Source of the DNA: Eubacteriales bacterium
Lineage (GTDB): Bacteria; Bacillota; Clostridia; Oscillospirales; CAG-272
NCBI GenBank assembly: GCA_028709565.1
Contig: JAQVWU010000216.1
Span: 1-5,610, forward strand
DNA length: 5,610 bases
Reading direction: 5' to 3'
In this document: one piece after another, positions 1-5,274 of the stretch
Position numbering within the stretch: the stretch's first letter is position 1
Layout: the number at the start of each line of letters is the position of its first letter
The notes under the pieces: generated by a model
Told to the model about the DNA's origin: nothing
The model's input: the letters and a program-made list of their open reading frames with translations, nothing else
The model's database searches: none
Translations under genes and position numbers: made by a program

Positions 1-39
1 TAATGCAGACTACATGCAGCCGTTCTGAACCTCTTGCTG

Positions 40-60
40 CCGGATATACGGAATATCCGG
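40..60. repeat. Perfect 8-bp hairpin upstream of the first lipoprotein gene
   Basis: The arms CCGGATAT (40-47) and ATATCCGG (53-60) are perfectly complementary around a 5-base loop. No T-run follows on either strand, so it is not a classical intrinsic terminator. It lies about 70 bases before the start codon at 129. It could be the end of an upstream transcript, an operator, or part of an upstream coding region: all three plus-strand frames are open through the hairpin for at least part of this flank, with stops at 26-28, 70-72 and 78-80, so the upstream gene's end cannot be placed. I saw no convincing -35/-10 pair between the hairpin and 129; the best -10-like element is CATAAT at 103-108, and it lacks a partner. 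Confidence 0.4.
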
Positions 61-128
61 AAATGGTATTAAATATTTGATCGAACCCGATAAACAAGTT
101 TGCATAATATCGTTAAAGGAGTGAGTTT

Positions 129-1604
129 ATGATTAAAATAATATACTTGTTTTTAACTGTATTATTGCTGATACCGGTTATCATCTCATGTTCGGATTCC
201 GGTATTGCAGTTGACGATGAATCCGCTATAACAGAGACAGAAACAGCTGAACAAATGACCGAAAAACCGATGCTCGATTTACCGCAGGAAGATTATGAGG
301 GATATGATTTTAATTTCCTTCATTGGACTATAGCCGGATGGAGTTATATTGAAGGCGATCTAGCCGCTGAACAGGAAAGCGGAGAAACTTTAAACGATGC
401 CGTATACAGACGCAATTCCGTAATAGAAGATAGATATAATATTGAAATAAATGCTTTCTATGAAAGTCAGGATAAAATCGTCAATAATATAAAAAATCTG
501 GTATTGTCAGAAGACAACACCTATTCGGCTTTTTTTCCGAGAGGTTTCGAATTGTCAACAGGTTTGTTTGCGTCAAACAGTTTCTTTGATTTAAATACCC
601 TTCCCTATATTGATTTTACAATGCCCTGGTGGGATACCAATTTGGCAGAGGGACTTTCGGTCAACGGCAGACTGTATGCAATGCTCAGCGATATTACCAT
701 TATTGACAAAAGAGCAACCGGGGCCGTTCTTTTTAATAAATCCATTGCCAAAGACTACAACCTCCCTGACTTATACGAAATAATAAATGAAAACAACTGG
801 ACCACCGAAAAACTTTTGTCTCTTATTTCCGGAGTTGCCACCGATCTTGACGGAGATTCCCAGCTTACGGATAAAGATTTGTATGGATTTGTCGGTCAGG
901 ACAGTATGACCGTCGCAATGTATTTGGGTTTGGGAGGAAATTTTGCTCAAAAAGATGAAAACGATCTCCCGTATCCTACCTTTGGCGGCAAACGCACTTT
1001 TGAAATTTTCGACAAAATAAACAAGCTCGTTTATGACAGCGGCGAATATATGCATGTGGATTGGTATCGGGTTCCCAATGCAGTTGAAGCCGTCCATCTG
1101 GCATTCAGCGAGGAAAGAGCTCTGTTCTGCTGGAATCTGCTCCAGTGTCTGGATATGCTGCGTTCCGAGGAAACGGATTTTGGTGTTCTCCCCGTTCCGA
1201 AATTCGACGAAAACCAGGAGGATTATAAACACATGGTCAGTATACATGTAACCGGATTTTTAACCGTTCCATTATGTGCCGATAATCCGGACCGTACAGG
1301 CCTGGTTTTGGAAGCTCTCGCCGCTGAGAGCAGAAATACCTTAATCCCCGCGTATTATGATGTAATGCTGACACAAAAATATGTCCGCGACGATAACTCC
1401 GCCGAAATGCTCGATATCGTCTTTTCCAGCCGTGTATATGACATCGGCGATATATTCGGGTTTGGTGGTTTAGGCGACACAATACTCAGAATAATCAGTT
1501 CAAATAAAGATATGCCGGCAGACTTGGCTTCACTCATAGCAAAAAAAGAGAATGCAATAACAAAAGATATTGACAAATTTATTACACAGATGACTGCAGG
1601 CTGA
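129..1604 (+). CDS. Extracellular solute-binding lipoprotein (ABC sugar-type binding protein, family 1-like)
   Basis: This is probably a membrane-anchored binding protein that captures a sugar or oligosaccharide outside the cell for an ABC importer. Seen: a hydrophobic signal peptide (residues 3-20) ends in the lipobox I-I-S-C, with Cys21 the likely lipidated residue. A Thr/Glu/Asp-rich tether covers about 22-50. The 491-residue body has the look of clostridial family 1 solute-binding proteins: D-x-R-Y-N-I-E near 101-107, PWWD at 166-169, and a D-L-D-G-D-S-Q-L-T-D-K-D loop (239-250) resembling an EF-hand or dockerin calcium site, which is common in this class. The start is supported by AAAGGAG at 115-121, seven bases upstream. 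No permease or ATPase adjoins it downstream; tRNA genes point toward it behind an inverted repeat. Partners may lie upstream of the window or elsewhere. The ligand is unknown. The family-level call is fairly safe; the substrate class is inferred from overall resemblance. Confidence 0.75.
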   Translation: MIKIIYLFLTVLLLIPVIISCSDSGIAVDDESAITETETAEQMTEKPMLDLPQEDYEGYDFNFLHWTIAGWSYIEGDLAAEQESGETLNDAVYRRNSVIEDRYNIEINAFYESQDKIVNNIKNLVLSEDNTYSAFFPRGFELSTGLFASNSFFDLNTLPYIDFTMPWWDTNLAEGLSVNGRLYAMLSDITIIDKRATGAVLFNKSIAKDYNLPDLYEIINENNWTTEKLLSLISGVATDLDGDSQLTDKDLYGFVGQDSMTVAMYLGLGGNFAQKDENDLPYPTFGGKRTFEIFDKINKLVYDSGEYMHVDWYRVPNAVEAVHLAFSEERALFCWNLLQCLDMLRSEETDFGVLPVPKFDENQEDYKHMVSIHVTGFLTVPLCADNPDRTGLVLEALAAESRNTLIPAYYDVMLTQKYVRDDNSAEMLDIVFSSRVYDIGDIFGFGGLGDTILRIISSNKDMPADLASLIAKKENAITKDIDKFITQMTAG

Positions 1605-1627
1605 CTGCCCATTAAGAATAAAGCGTA

Positions 1628-1696
1628 AAAACCAAGAGATAATAAAGAGCATCATTCATAATAGAAATTGATTGTTCGATATTATCTCTTGGTTTT
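1628..1696. terminator. Likely bidirectional terminator (17-bp inverted repeat)
   Basis: The arms at 1628-1644 and 1680-1696 are perfectly complementary (left arm begins AAAACCAAGAGATAAT) around a 35-base loop. Because the arms start with AAAA and end with TTTT, each strand's transcript ends its stem with a short U-run, as expected for a terminator shared by two convergent units. It sits 23 bases after the stop of the solute-binding gene and 5 bases after the CCA end of tRNA-His. The stem is rather AT-rich and the loop is long, so termination strength is uncertain. Confidence 0.6.
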
Positions 1697-1701
1697 AATT
1701 C

Positions 1702-1779
1702 TGGGGTGAGTAATCGGACTCGAACCGACGGCCTTCAGGGCCACAACCTAACGCTCTAACCACCTGAGCTATACCCACC
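1702..1779 (-). tRNA. tRNA-His (anticodon GTG)
   Basis: The minus strand folds into a complete cloverleaf: acceptor stem GTGGGTA/TACTCAC with one G-T wobble, D arm GCTC/GAGC, anticodon stem TTAGG/CCTGA with loop TTGTGGC, a 5-base variable loop, and T arm GTCGG/CCGAT with loop TTCGAGT. The anticodon GTG is at 1742-1744. The discriminator is C73 and an extra G (G-1, at 1779) precedes the acceptor; this G-1:C73 pair is the identity mark of histidine tRNA. CCA is encoded (1702-1704). It lies 34 bases downstream of tRNA-Arg, and since I see no promoter of its own it is probably co-transcribed with it. Confidence 0.96.
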
Positions 1780-1813
1780 ATAATAAAATCATGCTGCCGA
1801 TAGCGGTATATAA

Positions 1814-1890
1814 TGGCGTACCTTGGGGGACTCGAACCCTCGACCTACTGCTTAGAAGGCAGTTGCTCTATCCGACTGAGCTAAAGGTAC
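1814..1890 (-). tRNA. tRNA-Arg (anticodon TCT)
   Basis: The 77-base minus-strand cloverleaf has acceptor GTACCTT/AAGGTAC, D arm GCTC/GAGC with GG in the loop, anticodon stem ACTGC/GCAGT with loop CTTCTAA (anticodon TCT at 1854-1856), a 5-base variable loop, and T arm GAGGG/CCCCC with loop TTCGAGT. The discriminator is G and CCA is encoded. It reads AGA codons (and possibly AGG). The second pair of the T stem is an A-C mismatch; everything else pairs. It is the first gene of a two-tRNA unit, with its own promoter directly upstream. Confidence 0.95.
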
Positions 1891-1893
1891 ATA

Positions 1894-1917
1894 TATGCTA
1901 TCGAATATGATAGCATA
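1894..1917. repeat. 9-bp inverted repeat covering the tRNA promoter -10 and start site
   Basis: TATGCTATC (1894-1902) and GATAGCATA (1909-1917) are perfect inverted copies separated by 6 bases. One arm contains most of the -10 hexamer and the other extends over the expected start of transcription. It could be a DNA operator or a chance palindrome. It would not form fully in the RNA, because the upstream arm lies before the start site. Confidence 0.5.
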
Positions 1918-1935
1918 AAAAATCAATTTTGTCAA
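1907..1935 (-). promoter_or_regulatory. SigA-type promoter of the tRNA-Arg/tRNA-His unit
   Basis: On the minus strand the -35 is TTGACA (1930-1935), the spacer is exactly 17 bases, and the -10 is TATCAT (1907-1912). Transcription should start near 1900, giving a leader of only about 10 bases before the 5' end of tRNA-Arg at 1890, as is typical of tRNA promoters. Confidence 0.8.
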
Positions 1936-2011
1936 TTGTATAATTTACACAAAAGACGCCTGATTTTTATACAATGGTTTTTATGTTAGGTTTTAATCAG
2001 CATACTTATTG

Positions 2012-2701
2012 CTATTTCAGAGGATCTCCGAGCATAATTGAAGCCAGTTCCATAGGATCAAGAGGGTTGCCATTTCGATATACACGCATATTACCGGTGG
2101 CGATCTCATCTATTAAAATGACTTTATTGTCTGCATAGCCGAACTCAAATTTAATATCATACAGGGATAGCCCTTTTGAAGCCAGCATTTCACGGACAAT
2201 TCCCGCTATTTGCTGAGTCTGTATCTTTAGCGAATTGAACATCCCGGGTTTCATTATACCGAGAACTTCAAGCCCTTCCGATGTTATAAAGGGATCTCCC
2301 CGTTCGTCGTCTTTCAAAGTACATTCGACATACCCGGGCAACGGGTCGGCATATTTTACATAAGAACCGTATCGCTTTAAAAAGCTGCCGACCGCATGAT
2401 AACGGCAAATAACTTCAATGCCTTTGCCGAATGCTTCAGCAGGCAACACTACCCTTTCATTTTTATCGATATCGGCTGAAACATAATGTGTTCTTATGCC
2501 GCGTCTTGAAAGTTCATCAAAAAAAAGTACGGAAAGCTGCAAGTTGGCACGGCCTACTCCGGCAATTGACAATCCAACTGCATTGGAACCCGGATCAAAG
2601 ATTCCGTTTTCGCCTGTAACATCATCTTTAAATTTAAGCAGATAATGGCCGTTTTCAAGGCGATATACATTTTTTGTTTTACCTGTATATATCAAATCCA
2701 T
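2012..2701 (-). CDS. purC: Phosphoribosylaminoimidazole-succinocarboxamide synthase (SAICAR synthetase), divergent clostridial type
   Basis: PurC joins CAIR and L-aspartate using ATP to give SAICAR in the cytosol, a step of de novo purine synthesis. Seen: Y-T-G-K-T-K-N-V-Y (5-13), matching the N-terminal nucleotide-binding G-K-x-K-x-V-Y; K-F-K-D-D-V-T-G-E-N-G (23-33), the counterpart of FKDDATAFNG; R100 and G-S-F-L-K-R-Y-G (105-112) for the usual R...AGSLAKRLG; K-D-D-E-R-G-D-P (130-137); the signature L-Y-D-I-K-F-E-F-G (180-188); and I-D-E-I (197-200). Length 229 is near the usual 235-240. Odd: the segment after DEI reads A-T-G-N-M-R-V-Y rather than the common S-P-D-T-C-R-L-W. The start is supported by GAGGA (2709-2713) seven bases upstream. 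It is transcribed alone, with no other pur gene in view and no clear terminator after it. Family assignment is firm; strict equivalence of specificity is assumed. Confidence 0.9.
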   Translation of the reverse strand: MDLIYTGKTKNVYRLENGHYLLKFKDDVTGENGIFDPGSNAVGLSIAGVGRANLQLSVLFFDELSRRGIRTHYVSADIDKNERVVLPAEAFGKGIEVICRYHAVGSFLKRYGSYVKYADPLPGYVECTLKDDERGDPFITSEGLEVLGIMKPGMFNSLKIQTQQIAGIVREMLASKGLSLYDIKFEFGYADNKVILIDEIATGNMRVYRNGNPLDPMELASIMLGDPLK

Positions 2702-2763
2702 ATAAATATCCTCAAATACCGCATCACATATTTATACTTAGCTTATCCGGATGCAGACGTGTA

Positions 2764-2792
2764 ATTATAACATAATATACGAAAGTTGTCAA
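2764..2792 (-). promoter_or_regulatory. Perfect consensus SigA promoter of purC
   Basis: Minus strand TTGACA (2787-2792), 17-base spacer, TATAAT (2764-2769): both hexamers and the spacing match the consensus exactly. The expected start is near 2757, giving a leader of about 55 bases. That is too short for a purine riboswitch, and I recognise no PurR box. The leader contains a weak GCATC/GATGC pairing and nothing else of note. Confidence 0.85.
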
Positions 2793-2810
2793 GTTTGATT
2801 TTTTTTTATA

Positions 2811-2983
2811 ATGTGTTTGAATCTTTTTATGATGTGCTCGCAAATTGATGTGTTTGAAATATTTGAATTATTCGTTGAAATATTGTATTGAAACATGGAT
2901 TAACTGGAATACTTTTGTTGAAATTTATACACATTATATATTTCGTGTTGAAATGCAAATAATAAATGAAATTTTTATTGACA
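2811..2983. repeat. AT-rich divergent intergenic region with an array of TTGAA motifs
   Basis: This is the core of the 363-base gap between purC and livJ (2714-3076). It holds seven TTGAA motifs, all on the plus strand, starting at 2817, 2854, 2863, 2875, 2888, 2918 and 2948. The last three are TTGAAA spaced exactly 30 bases apart, and the livJ -35 TTGACA at 2978 falls on the next 30-base step. An 11-base direct copy, ATGTGTTTGAA, occurs at 2811-2821 and 2848-2858. A run of nine T lies just outside at 2799-2807. I see no convincing gene here; two short open frames lack ribosome binding sites. Confidence 0.45.
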
Positions 2984-3006
2984 TATACTGTATAGTATGA
3001 TACAAT
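2978..3006 (+). promoter_or_regulatory. Main SigA-type promoter of the liv operon
   Basis: TTGACA (2978-2983), a 17-base spacer and TACAAT (3001-3006) form a near-consensus promoter, with an expected start near 3013 and a leader of roughly 64 bases to livJ. The leader is too short for a T-box or a leucine attenuator and ends in a strong AGGAGG (3065-3070) six bases before the start codon. Confidence 0.8.
2985..3003. promoter_or_regulatory. Operator-like pair of 9-bp palindromes inside the livJ promoter
   Basis: ATAC-T-GTAT (2985-2993) and GTAT-G-ATAC (2995-3003) are perfect palindromes with a one-base centre, separated by one base. Their centres are 10 bases apart, about one helical turn, so both would face the same side of the DNA. 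They fill the spacer and run into the -10, a position where a bound dimeric repressor would block RNA polymerase. No regulator gene is visible; the operator role is inferred from position and symmetry only. Confidence 0.45.
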
Positions 3007-3015
3007 ATCGCATAA

Positions 3016-3024
3016 TGCTATAAT
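3016..3024 (+). promoter_or_regulatory. Possible second, extended -10 promoter for livJ
   Basis: TG-C-TATAAT (TATAAT at 3019-3024, TG at 3016-3017) matches an extended -10 element and lies 18 bases downstream of the main -10. No good -35 sits at the matching distance. It could give a second start near 3031, or be incidental in AT-rich DNA. Confidence 0.35.
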
Positions 3025-3076
3025 GTTTATATCATTATCAGCGTTTCTATATTAATTATATTAGAGGAGGATATTA

Positions 3077-4237
3077 ATGAAAATTGCCAGAATATCTGCG
3101 ATGCTGCTTTGCGTAATTATGATTCTTGCATCAATACCCGCATGCGGAGATGATGCCAATACCATCAAGGTCGGGCTAATCGCACCGCTCACAGGCAATG
3201 TTGCCGTTTACGGAAATGCAGTAAAAGAAGCGACCGAACTCTACACGAAACAATTCAACGATGCCGGAGGTGTCAACGGCAAAAAAATCAAGCTTATCAT
3301 ATATGATGATAAGGGCGATCCTACCGAAGCGATGAACGCGTATAATAAACTCGTAAATTCCGATAAGATTGTCGCGCTTCTCGGACCGGTAACAAGCGGA
3401 CCTACCTTTGGTGTGGCTCAGGAATCCGCAAACCTCAACATACCCGGCATCACCGGAACCGCTACTCATCCCGATGTGACCACATACGGCGATAACTACT
3501 TCCGGGCTTGCTTTGAAGATCCTTTCCAGGGCGGAGCAATCGCCGAGTTCGCTTCAGACTATCTTAAAGCCCAATCCGGCGCAATCATTTACAACACCTC
3601 TGATTCCTATTCCACGGGTCTTAAAGACTCCATCGCCGCCAAATCAAAGGAACTCGGACTCAATATCCTGGCAACCGAGGGCTACGGAACCGATGATATA
3701 GACTTTAACGCTCAGCTTACAAATATCATCGCGCAAAACCCTGATGTGCTTTTCATCCCCGATTATTATAACAACGCTTATCTCATCTGTTCACAGGCAA
3801 GAGATGCCGGTTTTGAAGGCACATTTCTCGGCGTTGACGGCACCGACGGTGTCCTTGAAATCGACGGAGCCGATGTTTCGGTATTTGAAGGGCTTTATTT
3901 TGCCAATCATTATGCCGCTGACGATCCGTCGGAGGTCGTACAGAACTTTATAACATCGTATAAAGATAAATACGGCTCCACACCTAATGCGCTGGCAGCC
4001 CTGGGTTATGACGCGGCAGTAATCCTGTACAACGCCATAAAAGCCGTTGATACTGCCGGCACTGTTGAACTGGGTGCAACCGCAGAGTCTTATCAGGCAA
4101 TTATCGACGCCATAGCGGCGACCGATATGGAATGTGTAACAGGCCATATAACCTTCGACCCAAACGGAAACCCTATTAAAGATGTGAGCATTATTTCTAT
4201 AACAAACGGCGCATATAGTATGGCCGGCAAATATTAA
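3077..4237 (+). CDS. livJ: Branched-chain amino acid-type ABC transporter substrate-binding lipoprotein
   Basis: This captures a branched-chain or related amino acid outside the membrane and delivers it to LivH/LivM. Seen: signal peptide (1-22) with lipobox I-P-A-C, lipidated Cys23; then one complete two-lobed receptor domain of the LivJ type (about 29-385). Hallmarks are K-V-G-L-I-A-P-L-T-G (31-40), A-G-G-V-N-G-K-K (63-70), the ligand-site loop G-P-V-T-S-G-P-T (103-110), G-T-A-T-H-P (127-132) and Y-F-R-A-C-F-E-D-P-F-Q-G (141-152). Length 386 is usual. The start follows AGGAGG (3065-3070) by six bases. It leads the operon livJ-livH-livM behind a near-consensus promoter with operator-like palindromes. 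By eye its codons favour ATC, AAC and GGC more than the AT-leaning codons of livH, fitting high expression. The exact ligand cannot be read from sequence; leucine, isoleucine and valine, or another amino acid or small amide, are possible. Confidence 0.9.
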   Translation: MKIARISAMLLCVIMILASIPACGDDANTIKVGLIAPLTGNVAVYGNAVKEATELYTKQFNDAGGVNGKKIKLIIYDDKGDPTEAMNAYNKLVNSDKIVALLGPVTSGPTFGVAQESANLNIPGITGTATHPDVTTYGDNYFRACFEDPFQGGAIAEFASDYLKAQSGAIIYNTSDSYSTGLKDSIAAKSKELGLNILATEGYGTDDIDFNAQLTNIIAQNPDVLFIPDYYNNAYLICSQARDAGFEGTFLGVDGTDGVLEIDGADVSVFEGLYFANHYAADDPSEVVQNFITSYKDKYGSTPNALAALGYDAAVILYNAIKAVDTAGTVELGATAESYQAIIDAIAATDMECVTGHITFDPNGNPIKDVSIISITNGAYSMAGKY

Positions 4238-4258
4238 TTAACAAATACACTGCCAGAA

Positions 4259-4282
4259 TCGGGCGGCATTGATGCCGCCCGA
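4259..4282 (+). terminator. GC-rich intercistronic hairpin between livJ and livH (leaky terminator or mRNA-stability stem)
   Basis: TCGGGCGGCA (4259-4268) and TGCCGCCCGA (4273-4282) pair perfectly over 10 bp around a TTGA loop, 21 bases after the livJ stop. The following bases (ATTTATAATAATATTC) are AT-rich but contain no solid U-run, so full termination is unlikely. In ABC operons such stems commonly limit read-through or protect the binding-protein message from 3' decay, so that binding protein exceeds permease; this role is inferred here. Confidence 0.7.
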
Positions 4283-4319
4283 ATTTATAATAATATTCTT
4301 TTAGATCAGAGGTTTTTAT

Positions 4320-5192
4320 ATGACTCTTGTTTACCAAATACTAAACGGCGTGCAGATCGGGGCTATTTATGCGCTGGTGGCTCTCGGCTACAGTATGGTT
4401 TACGGCATTGTGAAGCTGATAAATTTCGCTCACGGAGACATTATTATGATAGGTTCATACTGCATGTGGTTTATGATATCGCGCTTGAGCCTGTCTGTAC
4501 CCCTGTCTGCTCTTGTCACGATTACCGTCTGCGCGTTAACTGGTATATTAATTGAAAGAATAGCATATAAACCTTTGCGTAAATCACCCAGAATTTCTCT
4601 GCTTATTACGGCAATAGGTATAAGCTTATTCCTCCAAAACACCGCGCAGTTGATTTTTACTTCAAATCCGCGCATGTTTACCAATATATTTAGCGGTGTT
4701 ATACAAATAGGCGACAGGGCTTTTTCCTATACTACAATTGTTACAATAGTTACAGCTGCTTTGATTACAATAGCGCTTACCCAACTTGTAAATAAAACAA
4801 AAATTGGAAAAGCTATGCGCGCGGTATCTGAAGATAATCAGGTAGCTCAGCTTATGGGGATAAACGTTAATAATACAATTTCTTTCACATTTTCTTTAGG
4901 ATCAGGTCTTGCCGCAATAGCCGCAATTCTATATATCAGCTCTTATTCGCGTATACAACCGACAATGGGTTCTATGCTTGGACTTAAAGCCTTTGTAGCC
5001 GCTGTAGTAGGCGGCATAGGTTCTATACCGGGCGCTGTAATCGGGGGACTTATAATAGGTATTGCCGAAAGCCTTACCAAAGGTTATATAAGTTCGCAGC
5101 TTGCCGACGCGGTCGTGTTCGGTATTCTAATTCTGGTTCTCCTGTTGAAACCTTCGGGTCTGCTGGGAATTAAATATACGGAGAAGGTATAG
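4320..5192 (+). CDS. livH: Branched-chain amino acid ABC transporter permease LivH
   Basis: LivH is one of the two membrane subunits of the Liv importer and pairs with LivM. Seen: 290 residues, the usual length, mostly hydrophobic. The N-terminus has the family hallmark G-x-x-x-G-A-I-Y-A-L-V-A-L-G-Y-S-M-V-Y-G (10-29) followed by I-N-F-A-H-G-D (34-40). Membrane segments fall at about 8-30, 39-54, 60-81, 92-113, 136-156, 187-207, 220-250 and 263-284. The cytoplasmic loop G-K-A-M-R-A-V-S-E-D (163-172) to L-M-G-I-N-V (178-183) is the EAA-like loop that contacts the ATPase. The conserved G-G-I-G-S-I-P-G-A-V-I-G-G (231-243) and the closing L-K-P-S-G-L-L-G (276-283) are intact. The start follows CAGAGG (4307-4312) by seven bases. 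It lies 82 bases after livJ, beyond the GC-rich hairpin, and 82 bases before livM. Confidence 0.95.
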   Translation: MTLVYQILNGVQIGAIYALVALGYSMVYGIVKLINFAHGDIIMIGSYCMWFMISRLSLSVPLSALVTITVCALTGILIERIAYKPLRKSPRISLLITAIGISLFLQNTAQLIFTSNPRMFTNIFSGVIQIGDRAFSYTTIVTIVTAALITIALTQLVNKTKIGKAMRAVSEDNQVAQLMGINVNNTISFTFSLGSGLAAIAAILYISSYSRIQPTMGSMLGLKAFVAAVVGGIGSIPGAVIGGLIIGIAESLTKGYISSQLADAVVFGILILVLLLKPSGLLGIKYTEKV

Positions 5193-5251
5193 TCGGATTT
5201 GTGTCATCGAGTATATGTAAAGCGTTCTTGTCATAATATGATGAAATCCGA
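5193..5251 (+). other. Structured livH-livM intercistronic spacer (imperfect stem-loop)
   Basis: TCGGATTT (5193-5200), directly after the livH stop, is the perfect inverse of AAATCCGA (5244-5251). Inside, TCAT (5204-5207) can pair with ATGA (5238-5241) across a small internal loop, giving an extended stem that closes about five bases before the livM ribosome binding region (GAAAGGTG, 5257-5264). It could tune livM translation or protect the message. The mini frame ATG-ATG-AAA-TCC-GAT-TGA (5238-5255) also ends just before that region. Confidence 0.4.
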
Positions 5252-5274
5252 TTGAAGAAAGGTGCAGCTATATA

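Noticed and set aside
771..1247. 158-codon open frame on the minus strand
   Set aside because: It lies wholly antisense to the solute-binding lipoprotein gene, which has a signal peptide, a ribosome binding site and family motifs; the antisense translation shows no recognisable domain.
1935..1975. 9-bp AT-only-like inverted repeat (ATTGTATAA/TTATACAAT) after purC, considered as its terminator
   Set aside because: The stem is very AT-rich, the loop is 23 bases, and no U-run follows on the minus strand, so read-through toward the tRNAs cannot be excluded but a terminator is not supported.
1605..2011. Integration site or mobile element at the tRNA genes
   Set aside because: No integrase, no direct repeat of a tRNA 3' end and no insertion sequence ends were found; both tRNAs are intact.
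2702..2757. Purine riboswitch in the purC leader
   Set aside because: The leader from the predicted start is only about 55 bases and lacks the three-way junction core; no PreQ1 or other aptamer was recognised either.
2829..2891. 20-codon plus-strand frame starting ATG-ATG-TGC in the purC-livJ gap, encoding a hydrophobic acidic peptide
   Set aside because: There is no Shine-Dalgarno sequence and no promoter at a workable distance; the hydrophobic run mostly follows from the repeated TTGAA motifs.
2789..2896. 35-codon minus-strand frame in the same gap, ending inside the purC -35
   Set aside because: It is Asn/Ile/Lys-rich as expected from random AT-rich DNA, has no ribosome binding site, and overlaps the purC promoter.
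2817..2983. CRISPR-like array suggested by repeated TTGAAA at 30-base spacing
   Set aside because: Only six bases repeat; flanking sequences are unrelated and there is no repeat of CRISPR length, so this is not a CRISPR array.
3791..4147. 118-codon open frame on the minus strand inside livJ
   Set aside because: It is antisense to a clear LivJ coding region and has no ribosome binding site or recognisable motif.
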